Positions 1-8,699 of a stretch of 64,000 bases of DNA are shown one piece after another (position 1 is the stretch's first letter; each line of letters begins with the position of its first letter). The notes under the pieces were generated by a model. That model had not been told where the DNA came from. It did no database searches and saw only the letters and a list, made by a program, of their open reading frames with translations. A program made the translations under genes and the position numbers. This stretch comes from Micromonospora costi. GTDB taxonomy: Bacteria; Actinomycetota; Actinomycetes; Mycobacteriales; Micromonosporaceae. Location of the stretch: the NCBI RefSeq assembly GCF_003626655.1, contig NZ_RBAN01000001.1, positions 1,116,001 to 1,180,000 of the forward strand. The letters run 5' to 3'.

Positions 1-85
1 GTGCGCACCGGCCGGTGGCCCGTCGTCGTGGTGCCCTGACAAACCCCGTCGCGGATTGTCGGGGCGACCGGCCAGTATGTCCGGC

Positions 86-607
86 ATGACGTGGACCGCA
101 CCGAGCATCACCCGCACCCCTGAGATCAGCGTCGGCGACGAGCGCGCCATGCTCGAGAGCTGGCTCGACTACCACCGGCAGACCCTGCTGCTCAAATGCG
201 CGGGCCTGACCGCCGAGCAGTTGCGCACGGCCAGCGTCGAGCCGTCCGGGCTGACCCTGCTGGGGCTGGTCCGCCACCTGGCCGAGGTGGAGGCCTGGTG
301 GTTCCGGGAGAACTTCGCCGGGCAGGACGTGGACTACCCCTACTACACGCCCGAGCACCCGGACGCCGACCACGACGTCAGCCAGGCCGACGCCGAGGCC
401 GACTTCGCGACCTTCCACCGGGAGGTCGAGCTGGCGCGGGCGGCCGCGGCCGGCCGCTCGCTCGACGAGACCTTCACCGAGATCGGCCCGAAGAAGCGCA
501 CGTTCAACCTGCGCTGGGTATTCGTGCACATGATCGAGGAGTACGCCCGGCACAACGGCCACGCCGACCTCATCCGGGAACGCATCGACGGGGTCACCGG
601 GGAGTGA
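86..607 (+). CDS. DinB/DUF664-family protein
   Basis: A 173-aa protein of the DinB/DUF664 four-helix-bundle family. These are usually metal-binding, thiol-dependent transferase-like proteins of unknown substrate. The hallmark is the helix-1 stretch ending in LVRHLAEVEAWWFR, where the histidine is the likely first metal ligand, and the C-terminal HMIEEYARHNGHADLIRE stretch, which carries the paired H...H ligands of the family. Start chosen at the ATG at 86 because CAGTAT lies 7 nt upstream (leaderless spacing) and the family usually starts close to this point; ATG 77 is possible. It is followed tail-to-tail by the HAD gene. The fold is clear; the function is not predictable. Confidence 0.85.
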   Translation: MTWTAPSITRTPEISVGDERAMLESWLDYHRQTLLLKCAGLTAEQLRTASVEPSGLTLLGLVRHLAEVEAWWFRENFAGQDVDYPYYTPEHPDADHDVSQADAEADFATFHREVELARAAAAGRSLDETFTEIGPKKRTFNLRWVFVHMIEEYARHNGHADLIRERIDGVTGE

Positions 608-626
608 CCGGCGCAGCCCGCCCGGC

Positions 627-1247
627 TCAGTACGCCAGCGCCGCCCGCAGGTAGCGCAGGTCCCCGGCGCCGGTCCAGCGGTGGGCGGAGAGCCCCGCGG
701 CCCGGGCCCCGCGCACCGACCAGTCCTCGTCGTCGGTGAAGAGCACCCGGTCCGGCGGGGTGGCCACCGCCACGCAGGCGGCCTGGAAGTACTCCTTGGC
801 GGGCTTGTTCACGCCGAGCCGGTACGAGTTGACCACCGCGTCGAACTCGTCGGTGAGGCCGAGCGCCGCGAGGTCGTCGTCGAGCCGGTCGGTGGCGTTC
901 GTGGCCAGACCGACCCGGATGCCAGCGGCCCGCGCCTCCCGGACGAACGCGAGCACGTCGGCGTCCACCTCGCCCCGGTACCGCTGCCACTCCTCGACGG
1001 CGGCCCGGGCCCGCTCGGCGCCGCCGGCGGGGTCGGCCAGCGCGTCGACCACGCTGGTCATCCAGTCGGCGTGGCTCACCTGGCCGGTGAGCACGGGCTG
1101 GAGCCGCCCCCACTGCATCGCGATCTCGGTGAGCACGCCCTCGGCGAGGCCGTAGCGCCGCTCGACGCCGGCGGCCACCGCCGGGTCCCACCGGCGCAGC
1201 ACACCGTCGAAGTCCACCAGCAGCGCCGTCGCCCGTTCCCGACTCAC
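627..1247 (-). CDS. HAD-superfamily hydrolase
   Basis: A 206-aa haloacid-dehalogenase-like phosphatase. Motif I is LLVDFDGVL with the DxD nucleophile pair, motif II is LATNATD, the motif III lysine is in GVNKPAKEYF, and motif IV is FTDDEDW. A helical cap lies between motifs I and II (residues about 20-95). The GTG start overlaps the smc stop by four bases (GTGA at 1244-1247), so it is translationally coupled to smc and is the last gene of that operon. The substrate is unknown; the small C1 cap suggests a small phosphorylated metabolite such as phosphoglycolate or a nucleotide. Motifs are seen; coupling to smc function is not implied by the family. Confidence 0.9.
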   Translation of the reverse strand: MSRERATALLVDFDGVLRRWDPAVAAGVERRYGLAEGVLTEIAMQWGRLQPVLTGQVSHADWMTSVVDALADPAGGAERARAAVEEWQRYRGEVDADVLAFVREARAAGIRVGLATNATDRLDDDLAALGLTDEFDAVVNSYRLGVNKPAKEYFQAACVAVATPPDRVLFTDDEDWSVRGARAAGLSAHRWTGAGDLRYLRAALAY

Positions 1248-4200
1248 TCGTCCCTCTCCTGCCCGTCCTCCGCGGCCCGGTTGAGCCGCTGGCTGATCAC
1301 CTGGGTGACCCCGCCCCGCATGGTCACCCCGTACAGCGCGTCGGCGACCTCCATGGTCCGCTTCTGGTGCGTGATGACGATCAGCTGGCTCTTCTCCCGC
1401 AGTTGCGCCAGGAGCGTGATGAGCCGGCCCAGGTTCACGTCGTCGAGCGCCGCCTCCACCTCGTCCATGATGTAGAACGGGCTGGGCCGCGCGCGGAAGA
1501 TCGCCACGAGCATGGCCACCGCGGTGAGCGACCGCTCGCCGCCGGAGAGCAGCGACAGACGCTTGATCTTCTTGCCCGGGGGCCGGGCCTCGACCTCCAC
1601 GCCGGTGGTGAGCAGGTCGTCCGGGTCGGTGAGCACCAGCCGCCCCTCGCCGCCCGGGAAGAGGACTTCGAAGACCTGCTCGAACTCGCGCGCGGTGTCG
1701 GCGAACGCGCTCGCGAAGACCTCCAGGATCCGGTCGTTGACGTCCTTGACGACGGTCAGCAGGTCCCGGCGGGTGGCCTTCAGGTCCTCCAGCTGCTCGG
1801 AGAGGAACTTGTAGCGCTCCTCCAGGGCCGCGAACTCCTCCAGCGCGAGGGGGTTCACCTTGCCGAGCAGGGCCAGCTCGCGTTCGGCCTTGGCGGCCCG
1901 CTTCTCCTGCACGGGACGCTCGTAGCGCACCGGCTCCGGCACCGGCAGGCCGTCCCGCTCGGCGGCCGCGACGTCGGCCTGGGTGGGCGGGACGGGTTGG
2001 GTCGGGCCGTACTCGGCGACCAGCGTCTCCACGTCCAGGCCGAAGTCCTCGGCCGCCTTCGCCTCCAGCTGCTCGATACGCAGCCGCTGCTCGGCGCGGG
2101 CCACCTCGTCGCGGTGCACCTGGCTGGTCAACCGCTCCAGCTCGGCACCGAGCCGCTTGGCCGCGCCGCGTACCTCCTGGAGCTCGGCCTCCCGCGCGGC
2201 GCGCTCCCGCGCCACCTCGTCCCGCTGCTCCTCGGCGGTGGCGATGGACGTGGTCAGCCGGGTGAGGGCCTCCCGCGCGCCGCCCGCGACGGCCCGCGCG
2301 ATGGCCGCGCCCCGCGTCCGCGCGGCACGCCGGGCCGCGGCACGCTCCCGCGCCGCCCGCTCCGCGGACGCCTGCCGGCGCAGCGAGTCGGCCCGGCCGG
2401 CGATCGACGAGACCCGCTCCTCGGCGGTACGCACCGCCAGCCGGACCTCCATCTCGTTCTGCCGGGCCTGCGGCACCATCGCGGCGAGCTGGTCGCGTTC
2501 CTCGGTGGACGGCTCGGCGTCGACGGGCGTCTCCTCGGCCAGTCGCAGCCGCTCCTCCAGCTCGGCCAGGGTCGCGAGGTCCCGTTCCCGGGCGGCCTCC
2601 GCGCGCGCCCGGGATTCCCCGAGCCGCTCGGTCTCGGCCTTCGCCGACCGGGCCGCCGCACCCAGCTCGGCCAGCCGCCGCGCGGCCGCGTTGCGGTGGC
2701 TCTCCGCCTCCCGCTTGGCGGCGGCCGCATGCTGCACCGCGTCCTTGGCGGCGGCCACCTCGGCCCGCGCCTCCACCAACTGCTCGCGCAGCTCCGCGGC
2801 CGTCCGCTCGGCCGTGATCCGGTTGGCCCGCGCCTCCTCGACGGCGGCCTGCACCTCGATGAAGCTGGGCGCCTTCGCCGAACCGCCGGCCGCCGCGTAC
2901 GCCCCCACCACGTCGCCGTCCGGCGTGACCGCCCGCAGCTCCGGGTTGTCGCCCACCAACTCGGCGGCGGCCGCGAGATCGTCGACGAGCACCACGTCGC
3001 GCAGTGCCCGGTGCACGGCCGGCCGCAGCTGCTCGGCGCACTCCACCAGGTCCGGTGCCCAGCGCGCGCCGTCGGGCAGCTTCGGGCGCAGCGCGTCCGC
3101 CGGGCCGTCCATGCCGGGGCCGGCGGGGCTGCCGACGAGCAGGCCGGCCCGCCCGGCGTCGGAGATCTTCAGCAGCCGCATCGCCTCGACCGCCTCGTCG
3201 ACGCCGGTCACCGCGACCGCGTCGGCCAGGCCGCCGAGCGCCGCGGCGAGCGCGGCCTCGTGCCCCGGCGCGACCGTGAGCAGCCCGGAGAGGCTGCCGA
3301 GCAGGCCGGGCACGTCGCCGGCACGGACCAGCAGGGCGCCGGCCCCGTCCTTGCGGCGCAGGCCGAGGGCGAGCGCCTCCTCGCGGGCCTTCCAGGTGGC
3401 GGCGTCCTTCTCCGCGGCCCGCTCGGCGTCGGAGAGGGAGCGTACGGCCGCCTGGGCCCGCTCGTGCACGGCTACCGCCTCGGCGTGCCGCTCGTCCAGG
3501 TCGGCGTTGTCCCGGTCCGCCTCGGTGGACTGGGCGGCCACCGCGTCGAGGTCGGCCTGGGCCTTCTCGGCCCGGCCCAGCGCGTCGGTGTGCGCGGCCG
3601 CGAGCCGCTCGATCTCCTCGCCGGCGCTCGTGGTGCGGGCCCGCGCCGAGTTCACCTGGCCGGTGAGCCGGGCCAGCCCCTCCCGCCGGTCCGCGATGGC
3701 CTTCGCGGCGGCGACCAGTTCACGCTCGGCGGCGGCGAGCTGGCGTTCCAGCTCCTGGCGGTGCTCGACGGCCTCGGCGAGGCGGATCTGGTCGTCGGTG
3801 AGCGCGGCGCGCAGTTCCTCCTCCTGCTCGCGCACCCGCTCGGCCTCGGCCTCCAACTGGTCCGGGTCGCGCCCGGGCCGCTCGTCGTCGGGCGTCGCGC
3901 TGAGGTGGCGCAGCCGCTCCCGGGCGAGCTGTTCGATCGAGCGGAACCGCTCCTGGAGGGCGGAGAGCCGGTACCAGGTGTCCTGCGCGGCGGCGAGCAG
4001 CGGGGCGTCCTCGGCGAGGGCGGCCTCCAGCTCACCGAGGCGGCGCTGCACCTCGCCGTACTCGGCCTCGACCTGCTCGCGCCGCTCCCGCACCGCGGTC
4101 TCGTCGGCGATCTCCTTGTCGAGGGTGGCGCGCAGGGTGGCCAGGTCGTCGGCGAGCAGCCGCAGGCGGGCGTCGCGCAGGTTGGCCTGGATGGCCGCGG

Positions 4201-4843
4201 CCCGGCGGGCCACCTCGGCCTGCCGGCCGAGCGGCTTGAGCTGGCGGCGCAGTTCCGTGGTGAGGTCGGTGAGCCGGTCGAGGTTCGTCTGCATCGCGTC
4301 GAGCTTCCGCAGCGCCTTCTCCTTGCGCTTGCGGTGCTTGAGGACGCCGGCCGCCTCCTCGATGAAGGCGCGCCGGTCCTCCGGCTTGGCGTGCAGCATG
4401 CCGTCGAGCCGGCCCTGGCCGACGATGATGTGCATCTCCCGGCCGATGCCGGAGTCCGACAGCAGCTCCTGGATGTCGAGCAGCCGGCACGAGTTGCCGT
4501 TGATCTCGTACTCGCTCTCGCCGGAACGGAACATCCGGCGGGTGATCGACACCTCGGTGTACTCGATGGGCAGCGCGCCGTCGGTGTTGTCGATGGTCAG
4601 CGTGACCTCGGCGCGGCCCAGCGGCGCCCGGCCCGCGGTGCCCGCGAAGATGACGTCCTCCATCTTGCCGCCGCGCAGGGCCTTGGCGCCCTGCTCGCCG
4701 AGCACCCAGGCGATGGCGTCGACGACGTTGGACTTGCCGGAGCCGTTCGGGCCGACCACGCAGGTGATCCCGGGCTCCAGCTTGAGCGTCGTCGCGGAGG
4801 CGAAGGACTTGAAGCCCTTCACCGTCAGGCTCTTGAGATGCAC
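1244..4843 (-). CDS. smc: Chromosome segregation protein SMC
   Basis: A 1199-aa SMC ATPase, the core of bacterial condensin that compacts and helps segregate chromosomes with ScpA and ScpB (neither gene is in this window). Walker A GPNGSGKS lies at residues 31-38. It is followed by a long coiled coil, a hinge around residues 510-650, the returning coiled coil, then the ABC signature LLSGGERSL and Walker B FYIMDEVEAALDD near the C-terminus. The length is typical. The GTG at 4843 (protein begins VHLKSLTVKGFKSF) is preferred over an upstream ATG because family members begin at this beta-strand. It lies upstream of, and overlaps, the HAD gene. Alanine/arginine-rich coils are normal for this GC content. 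Confidence 0.97.
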   Translation of the reverse strand: MHLKSLTVKGFKSFASATTLKLEPGITCVVGPNGSGKSNVVDAIAWVLGEQGAKALRGGKMEDVIFAGTAGRAPLGRAEVTLTIDNTDGALPIEYTEVSITRRMFRSGESEYEINGNSCRLLDIQELLSDSGIGREMHIIVGQGRLDGMLHAKPEDRRAFIEEAAGVLKHRKRKEKALRKLDAMQTNLDRLTDLTTELRRQLKPLGRQAEVARRAAAIQANLRDARLRLLADDLATLRATLDKEIADETAVRERREQVEAEYGEVQRRLGELEAALAEDAPLLAAAQDTWYRLSALQERFRSIEQLARERLRHLSATPDDERPGRDPDQLEAEAERVREQEEELRAALTDDQIRLAEAVEHRQELERQLAAAERELVAAAKAIADRREGLARLTGQVNSARARTTSAGEEIERLAAAHTDALGRAEKAQADLDAVAAQSTEADRDNADLDERHAEAVAVHERAQAAVRSLSDAERAAEKDAATWKAREEALALGLRRKDGAGALLVRAGDVPGLLGSLSGLLTVAPGHEAALAAALGGLADAVAVTGVDEAVEAMRLLKISDAGRAGLLVGSPAGPGMDGPADALRPKLPDGARWAPDLVECAEQLRPAVHRALRDVVLVDDLAAAAELVGDNPELRAVTPDGDVVGAYAAAGGSAKAPSFIEVQAAVEEARANRITAERTAAELREQLVEARAEVAAAKDAVQHAAAAKREAESHRNAAARRLAELGAAARSAKAETERLGESRARAEAARERDLATLAELEERLRLAEETPVDAEPSTEERDQLAAMVPQARQNEMEVRLAVRTAEERVSSIAGRADSLRRQASAERAARERAAARRAARTRGAAIARAVAGGAREALTRLTTSIATAEEQRDEVARERAAREAELQEVRGAAKRLGAELERLTSQVHRDEVARAEQRLRIEQLEAKAAEDFGLDVETLVAEYGPTQPVPPTQADVAAAERDGLPVPEPVRYERPVQEKRAAKAERELALLGKVNPLALEEFAALEERYKFLSEQLEDLKATRRDLLTVVKDVNDRILEVFASAFADTAREFEQVFEVLFPGGEGRLVLTDPDDLLTTGVEVEARPPGKKIKRLSLLSGGERSLTAVAMLVAIFRARPSPFYIMDEVEAALDDVNLGRLITLLAQLREKSQLIVITHQKRTMEVADALYGVTMRGGVTQVISQRLNRAAEDGQERDE

Positions 4844-5133
4844 CTTCTCGATCCTCGTCCGGTGGCCGCCGTGCCGTCGCCGGCTGCGCACCTGCTGATC
4901 CCGCAGACTAACCCGGGTTGCCCCGGGGGCCGGTACGCGACCCGCCCCGTACGTCGCCGGCGGGGGCCGAGGGTCGGTTTCCGGAACGGCTGGTCACTAC
5001 GCCCCGGCAAAGGCGCGTGCCGTTCACGACCGGGTTCGCGGCGACGATTTCGGCGATAGCGCCGGCGCACTTCCGGTCCGGATCACGACAAGATCAAAGA
5101 ATGGCTGCCGGAAAGGCGCGTGAAGACAAAGCT
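4844..5133. other. Intergenic stretch upstream of smc
   Basis: No gene is supported here. The stretch must contain the smc promoter on the minus strand, but I cannot see a convincing -35/-10 pair. A GTTCAC/GTTCGC pair around 5022-5039 looks PHO-like, but the spacing (12 rather than 11) argues against it. Confidence 0.4.
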
Positions 5134-5166
5134 GCGCGCCGGCACACAGGTGTCGGCGCGCGTTTT
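5134..5166 (-). terminator. Bidirectional-looking rho-independent terminator
   Basis: Twelve-base arms at 5134-5145 (GCGCGCCGGCAC) and 5150-5161 pair with a single wobble position around a 4-nt loop. Going right a TTTT run follows; going left the sequence reads AGCTTTGTCTT. It sits 40 nt past the stop of the small coiled-coil gene, so it most likely ends that transcript. Confidence 0.7.
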
Positions 5167-5200
5167 CTGCGTGGTGCGATTCAGTTTTCCGACGCGGAGA

Positions 5201-5395
5201 TCAGGTCAGCGCGGGCTCGGCGAGCCGGAGCAGATCGTCCGCCTCCGCCGCGGCGGCCGCGAGCCGATCGTTCTCGGCACGCACCCGCGTGAGCTCGAAC
5301 TCCAGTGCCTGAACCCTGGCACGCAGTCGGGTGACCTCGTCGAGCAGACGCCGGTCGGGCGCTGCACCTACGTGGCCGTAGAGGGCCTTCGCCAT
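5201..5395 (-). CDS. Conserved actinobacterial small coiled-coil protein
   Basis: A 64-aa protein that begins MAKALYGHVG and ends in a EPALT tail, with a heptad-rich helix between (LLDEVTRLRARVQALEFEL), so a short dimeric coiled coil is expected. I recall proteins of this size with the same conserved ends across actinobacteria; no function is known to me. The ATG at 5395 is set by a textbook Shine-Dalgarno AAGGAG 5 nt upstream. A promoter is visible at 5508-5536 and a terminator at 5134-5166, making it a monocistronic unit with a roughly 110-nt leader. Its strong ribosome binding site and isolated transcript suggest good expression. Confidence 0.85.
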   Translation of the reverse strand: MAKALYGHVGAAPDRRLLDEVTRLRARVQALEFELTRVRAENDRLAAAAAEADDLLRLAEPALT

Positions 5396-5507
5396 GTTGA
5401 CTCCTTGATATGCGCTGCCGGAAAGGCCGGCCAACGCGCGCCCACGTGTTCGCGACTGCCATTCCAGCTGTATCTGGGCATGGCCGGGCGCGACTGGCGA
5501 CACCTAT

Positions 5508-5536
5508 ATATTGAGCCGCAAACCCCCCTTCGTCAA
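5508..5536 (-). promoter_or_regulatory. Promoter of the small coiled-coil gene
   Basis: On the minus strand TTGACG (5531-5536) and CAATAT (5508-5513) are separated by exactly 17 nt, a good match to the vegetative sigma consensus. It sits in an AT-richer patch and reads towards the gene at 5395. Confidence 0.6.
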
Positions 5537-5699
5537 GTTCCCGCAGGCCGTAGATCATCTCCACGTCTACCTGCCCACTCGCCGGGGGGCTGCCAGGAGG
5601 CACGGACACGCTCTGTCCGGACCCCCTAACTCTACGCCCGCGTTGACGGGAAGTCCGCACCCGAGCGTCCGACTTCCCCTTAACTCTTTCTTAGCCACG

Positions 5700-5729
5700 T
5701 TGCCGCAGGTCGCGGCGCGCCCGTAGCGT
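5700..5729 (+). promoter_or_regulatory. Promoter of the CAP-domain gene
   Basis: TTGCCG (5700-5705), an 18-nt spacer and TAGCGT (5724-5729) precede the GTG at 5767, leaving a short leader with a GGAGG ribosome binding site at about 5753-5758. The stretch 5537-5699 between the two divergent promoters holds no gene that I can support. Confidence 0.55.
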
Positions 5730-5766
5730 CTTGCCGGCCCGCAACCGACCCCCTGGAGGCTGAGGC

Positions 5767-7302
5767 GTGTACGGCTGGACCGACCCGAACGACCCGGACG
5801 GCGCGACCCGGCGCCCGGAGCAACCGACCGGCGAACCGGCCTGGCTGACCGACCGTCCGGCACCGCGGTCGGCCTACCTGTTCGGCGACGACCCCGACGA
5901 GCCCGCCGACACGTGGCGCGACCAGCCGACCGGCGTGTGGCGTCACGACGCGGACGAACGGCACGCCGACCGGTCGACCGACACGGGGCGGCCCGACCCG
6001 GCGGCGGAGGCGTGGCACGACGACCTGACCGGCCGGCATGACGAGCCGGCACCACGCGACGGGCAGCCGACCGGCGGCCACCACCGGGACCTCCCCACCG
6101 GTGGCTGGGCCGACGAGGAGGCCCGTCCCCGGTCCGCCGGCCACCCGTATGGTTCCGGCGGGTGGCCGGCGGACCGGCCCACGGCACGTCCCGACGACGG
6201 TGCGGGCACGTCCTGGCCGTCCGAGGGCGGCCGGGCCGGCGAGGCCGGCGGCGGCTGGGCCGGCGAGTCGACCGGCGGCGGCTGGGCCGGCGAGTCGACC
6301 GGCGGCGGCTGGGCCGGCGAGGCCGGCAGTTCGGCCGGCGGCTGGGCCGGCCCGTACACCGGGGGGAGCCCGGCGTACGGGCCGCGGCACGGCGGGTGGG
6401 ACGACGAGGCGGCCACGGGCGCGCTGCACGCCGTCGACGCCACCGCGCCGATGTACCCGGTGCCCTCCCGTGACGCCGGACGGCCGGGTGAGCCGTACGG
6501 GCAGCGCGCCGAGGCCGCCGGGCAGGGCGGCGCCGAGGGACGGCACCGGTCCCGGCGCCGGATCCCCCGGCCGCTGGTCATCGGGGGCGCTGCCGCGGCG
6601 GCCACCCTCGTGGTGAGCCTCGGCGTCGGGGCGCTCGCCATGCCCGGCGACGACGGTGCGCCCGGCGACCCGAGCGCGGTCGACGACACCGTCGCGGCCG
6701 CGCCGGCGGTTCCCACCGACGAGTCGCCGGCCGAGGCGCTGACCGCCCCCTCCCCCACCGCCTCTCCGAGCACTGTCCGGCCCAGCCCGTCCGCGACCCG
6801 GACGACCCGGCCCACCCCGGCGCCGTCGCGAACCACCGCGCCGTCGCGGCGCACCGAGCGCAGCGCCGCGCCGACCACCGGCGGCACGACCAAGGCGCCC
6901 AGCGCAACCACCTCCGGCGTGAGCGCACAGGCGCGCGAGGTGGTCGACCTGGTCAACGCCGAGCGGGCCAAGGCCGGCTGCAACCCGGTGAGCATTGACG
7001 ACAAGCTGATGACCGCGGCCCAGCGGCACAGCCAGGACCAGGCCGATCACCAGAACATGTCGCACGACGGCAGTGACGGCAGCGACCCCGGCGACCGGAT
7101 CGAGCGGGTCGGGTACGAGTGGCGTACCTACGGCGAGAACGTGGCCTGGAACCAGAAGACCCCGGCCGCCGTCATGGACGCCTGGATGAACAGCTCCGGG
7201 CACCGCGCCAACATCCTGAACTGCGCGTTCACCGAGATCGGTGTGGGGATCGCGAGCAGCAACGGGCCGTACTGGACCCAGGACTTCGCCACGCCGCGCT
7301 GA
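5767..7302 (+). CDS. CAP (SCP/PR1)-domain membrane-anchored protein
   Basis: A 511-aa protein with three parts. Residues 1-265 are a low-complexity, Pro/Gly/Asp/Trp-rich cytoplasmic region that includes tandem nonapeptides of the type STGGGWAGE near residues 160-190. One membrane segment starts at residue 269 (PLVIGGAAAAATLVVS). After a Ser/Thr/Pro linker, a CAP domain occupies about 389-508, with the family motifs HDGSDGSDP, YGENVAWN and MNSSGHRANIL. CAP domains are extracytoplasmic and in bacteria are linked to the envelope, but their activity is unclear. The GTG start has a GGAGG site. The disordered charged N-terminus ahead of the membrane helix is common in actinobacteria. Confidence 0.9.
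   Translation: MYGWTDPNDPDGATRRPEQPTGEPAWLTDRPAPRSAYLFGDDPDEPADTWRDQPTGVWRHDADERHADRSTDTGRPDPAAEAWHDDLTGRHDEPAPRDGQPTGGHHRDLPTGGWADEEARPRSAGHPYGSGGWPADRPTARPDDGAGTSWPSEGGRAGEAGGGWAGESTGGGWAGESTGGGWAGEAGSSAGGWAGPYTGGSPAYGPRHGGWDDEAATGALHAVDATAPMYPVPSRDAGRPGEPYGQRAEAAGQGGAEGRHRSRRRIPRPLVIGGAAAAATLVVSLGVGALAMPGDDGAPGDPSAVDDTVAAAPAVPTDESPAEALTAPSPTASPSTVRPSPSATRTTRPTPAPSRTTAPSRRTERSAAPTTGGTTKAPSATTSGVSAQAREVVDLVNAERAKAGCNPVSIDDKLMTAAQRHSQDQADHQNMSHDGSDGSDPGDRIERVGYEWRTYGENVAWNQKTPAAVMDAWMNSSGHRANILNCAFTEIGVGIASSNGPYWTQDFATPR
6247..6327 (+). repeat. 27-bp in-frame tandem repeat
   Basis: Almost identical 27-nt units (GGCGGCGGCTGGGCCGGCGA plus a variable end) repeat about three times inside the CAP-protein gene and encode GGGWAGEST-type nonapeptides. 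Copy number may vary between strains. Confidence 0.7.
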
Positions 7303-7413
7303 CCCGGCGAGTCGTCGGCCGGTCCGCGCTCGTTTCACGGGTGAGGCACGCCGGCGTGGGGGCGGCGTGCCGGTGCGGGCGGCGGGGCGCCGTCCGGGAC
7401 CCGGGAGCTGCCG

Positions 7414-8250
7414 ATGCGGATCCGGCTGCGGCCACGCGCCGTCCGGCTGCGCCGCGCGCTGGCCGCCGGCGCCGTGCTGGTCCTGCTCGTCCCGGCGTAC
7501 GGCTGCCGGGTGGACGTGACCGCGCCCGGGGCCCCGACCCCGTGGCCGCCCGCGTCGGCCCGCCACTGGCAGTGGCAGTGGCAGGTCACCGGGCGACTCG
7601 ACACCGACGTGGACGCGGACGTGTTCCTGCTCGACCCGGTGCGCACCACCACGGCGGAGACCTCGGTCCTGCGTGCCCGGGACCGGCGCCTGGTCTGCCA
7701 GGTGTACGTCGGATCGGTGGTGCCGGACGACCCCGACGCGAGCCGTTTCCCGGCCGGCGTCCTCGGCGCGGCGGGTCGGCGTCCGCAGAGCCGCTGGCTG
7801 GACGTACGGCGCTGGGACGCGCTGGAGCCGGCGCTGGCCGACCGGTTCCGGCTCTGCCGCGGCAAGGGTTTCGGCGCGGTGGCGCTGGCCGACGCGGACG
7901 CGTACCTGCACCGGTCGGGCTTCCCCGTGAGCTTCGACGACCAGCTGCTCTTCAACCGGCGGCTGGCCCGGCTCGCCCGGTCGCTGAGCCTCTCACCGGG
8001 GCTGATGAACGACGTGCCGCAGGTCGCCGCGCTCGCGCCCGACTTCGACTTCGCGGTCAACGAGGAGTGCGTCCGGCTGGGCCAGTGCGCGAAGCTGCTG
8101 CCGTTCGTGGACGCCGGCAAGCCGGTCTTCCACGTCGAGTACACGGGCTCGACCGCCGACTTCTGCGTCACCACGGTCGGTTACGGCTTCGCGTCCGCCC
8201 GCAAGCAGCGCACCCTCGACGCCTGGCGGGAGACCTGCCCGCTGCTCTGA
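7414..8250 (+). CDS. GH114-like (endo-alpha-1,4-polygalactosaminidase-family) lipoprotein
   Basis: A 278-aa protein with an N-terminal signal ending in the lipobox VPAYGC (Cys31), so a lipoprotein. The mature part carries the typical GH114 (TIM-barrel) landmarks WQWQWQVTG, LVCQVYVGSV, RWLDVRRWD, GKGFGAVAL, AVNEECVRLGQC and VFHVEY. Family members degrade galactosaminogalactan-like polymers. As I remember the family, two acidic positions are conserved in DxD and EPDNxD motifs; here the first reads LLDPVRT and the second LADADAY, so catalytic residues may be altered. ATG start; the gene follows the CAP gene by 110 nt on the same strand. The fold is clear; enzymatic activity is doubtful. Confidence 0.8.
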   Translation: MRIRLRPRAVRLRRALAAGAVLVLLVPAYGCRVDVTAPGAPTPWPPASARHWQWQWQVTGRLDTDVDADVFLLDPVRTTTAETSVLRARDRRLVCQVYVGSVVPDDPDASRFPAGVLGAAGRRPQSRWLDVRRWDALEPALADRFRLCRGKGFGAVALADADAYLHRSGFPVSFDDQLLFNRRLARLARSLSLSPGLMNDVPQVAALAPDFDFAVNEECVRLGQCAKLLPFVDAGKPVFHVEYTGSTADFCVTTVGYGFASARKQRTLDAWRETCPLL

Positions 8251-8276
8251 GCCGGCGCCCGCGTACCCCGGACAGG

Positions 8277-8313
8277 GCGCCGCCCCCGCCGGAGGTCGGG
8301 GCGGGGGCGGCGC
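8277..8313 (+). terminator. Hairpin terminator without U-tract
   Basis: A perfect 14-bp stem (8277-8290 with 8300-8313) and 9-nt loop begins 27 nt after the stop of the GH114-like gene. No T-run follows, as is common for actinobacterial terminators. Confidence 0.6.
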
Positions 8314-8699
8314 GCTGGACGCCGGGCGGTCAGCCGGCGGCCACTCCCGGGGCGGGCGCCGCGGTGTTGGGGCCGCGCGGTGCCGGAACCCCGGCCGCCT
8401 CGGCGCTGAGCGGCGTGGCGAGATCCTCCAGCAAGCGGCCCTCGGCCCGGGCCTCCGGGTGCGCTGCTCGTCCATGGTCGGGCACATGCCCCGCCGCGCG
8501 TCCCGTCAATCCTCGCCGGCACGCCGGACGCCGGCCGCGTCGGTCGGGACCGCCCCCGACGCGGCCCGACCGGCGGCTGCCGGCTGCCGGCTGCCGGCTG
8601 CCGGCTGCCGGCGGATTACCGCACCCCGGCGGGCCCGGCGTCGTGAGCGCGGGTCGGGCCGGCCCGCACGCGGCGTGCGGACCGGCCCGGACCGACGGC
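8314..8699. other. Intergenic stretch between converging genes
   Basis: No coding sequence is convincing in these 386 bp, which lie between the end of the GH114-like gene (plus) and the end of the MMPL gene (minus). The only structure I see is the 7-bp tandem repeat at 8577-8611. Confidence 0.5.
8577..8611. repeat. Heptamer tandem repeat (CTGCCGG)x5
   Basis: Five perfect head-to-tail copies of CTGCCGG lie in non-coding sequence between convergent genes. A 7-bp unit is a candidate for slippage variation. Confidence 0.9.

Noticed and set aside
1..39. Open frame ending in TGA at 37-39 (VRTGRWPVVVVP), possibly the tail of an upstream plus-strand gene
   Set aside because: Only 12 codons are in the window, so the gene cannot be recognised or supported.
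5022..5039. GTTCAC...GTTCGC pair resembling a PHO box
   Set aside because: Spacing is 12, not 11, and the second unit is degenerate; no phosphate-related gene is next to it.
1367..5059. Very long plus-strand open frames opposite smc
   Set aside because: They are antisense shadows of a strongly conserved gene; high GC creates long spurious frames.
8577..8611. Short repeats considered as a CRISPR array
   Set aside because: The unit is 7 bp without spacers, and no cas gene is near.
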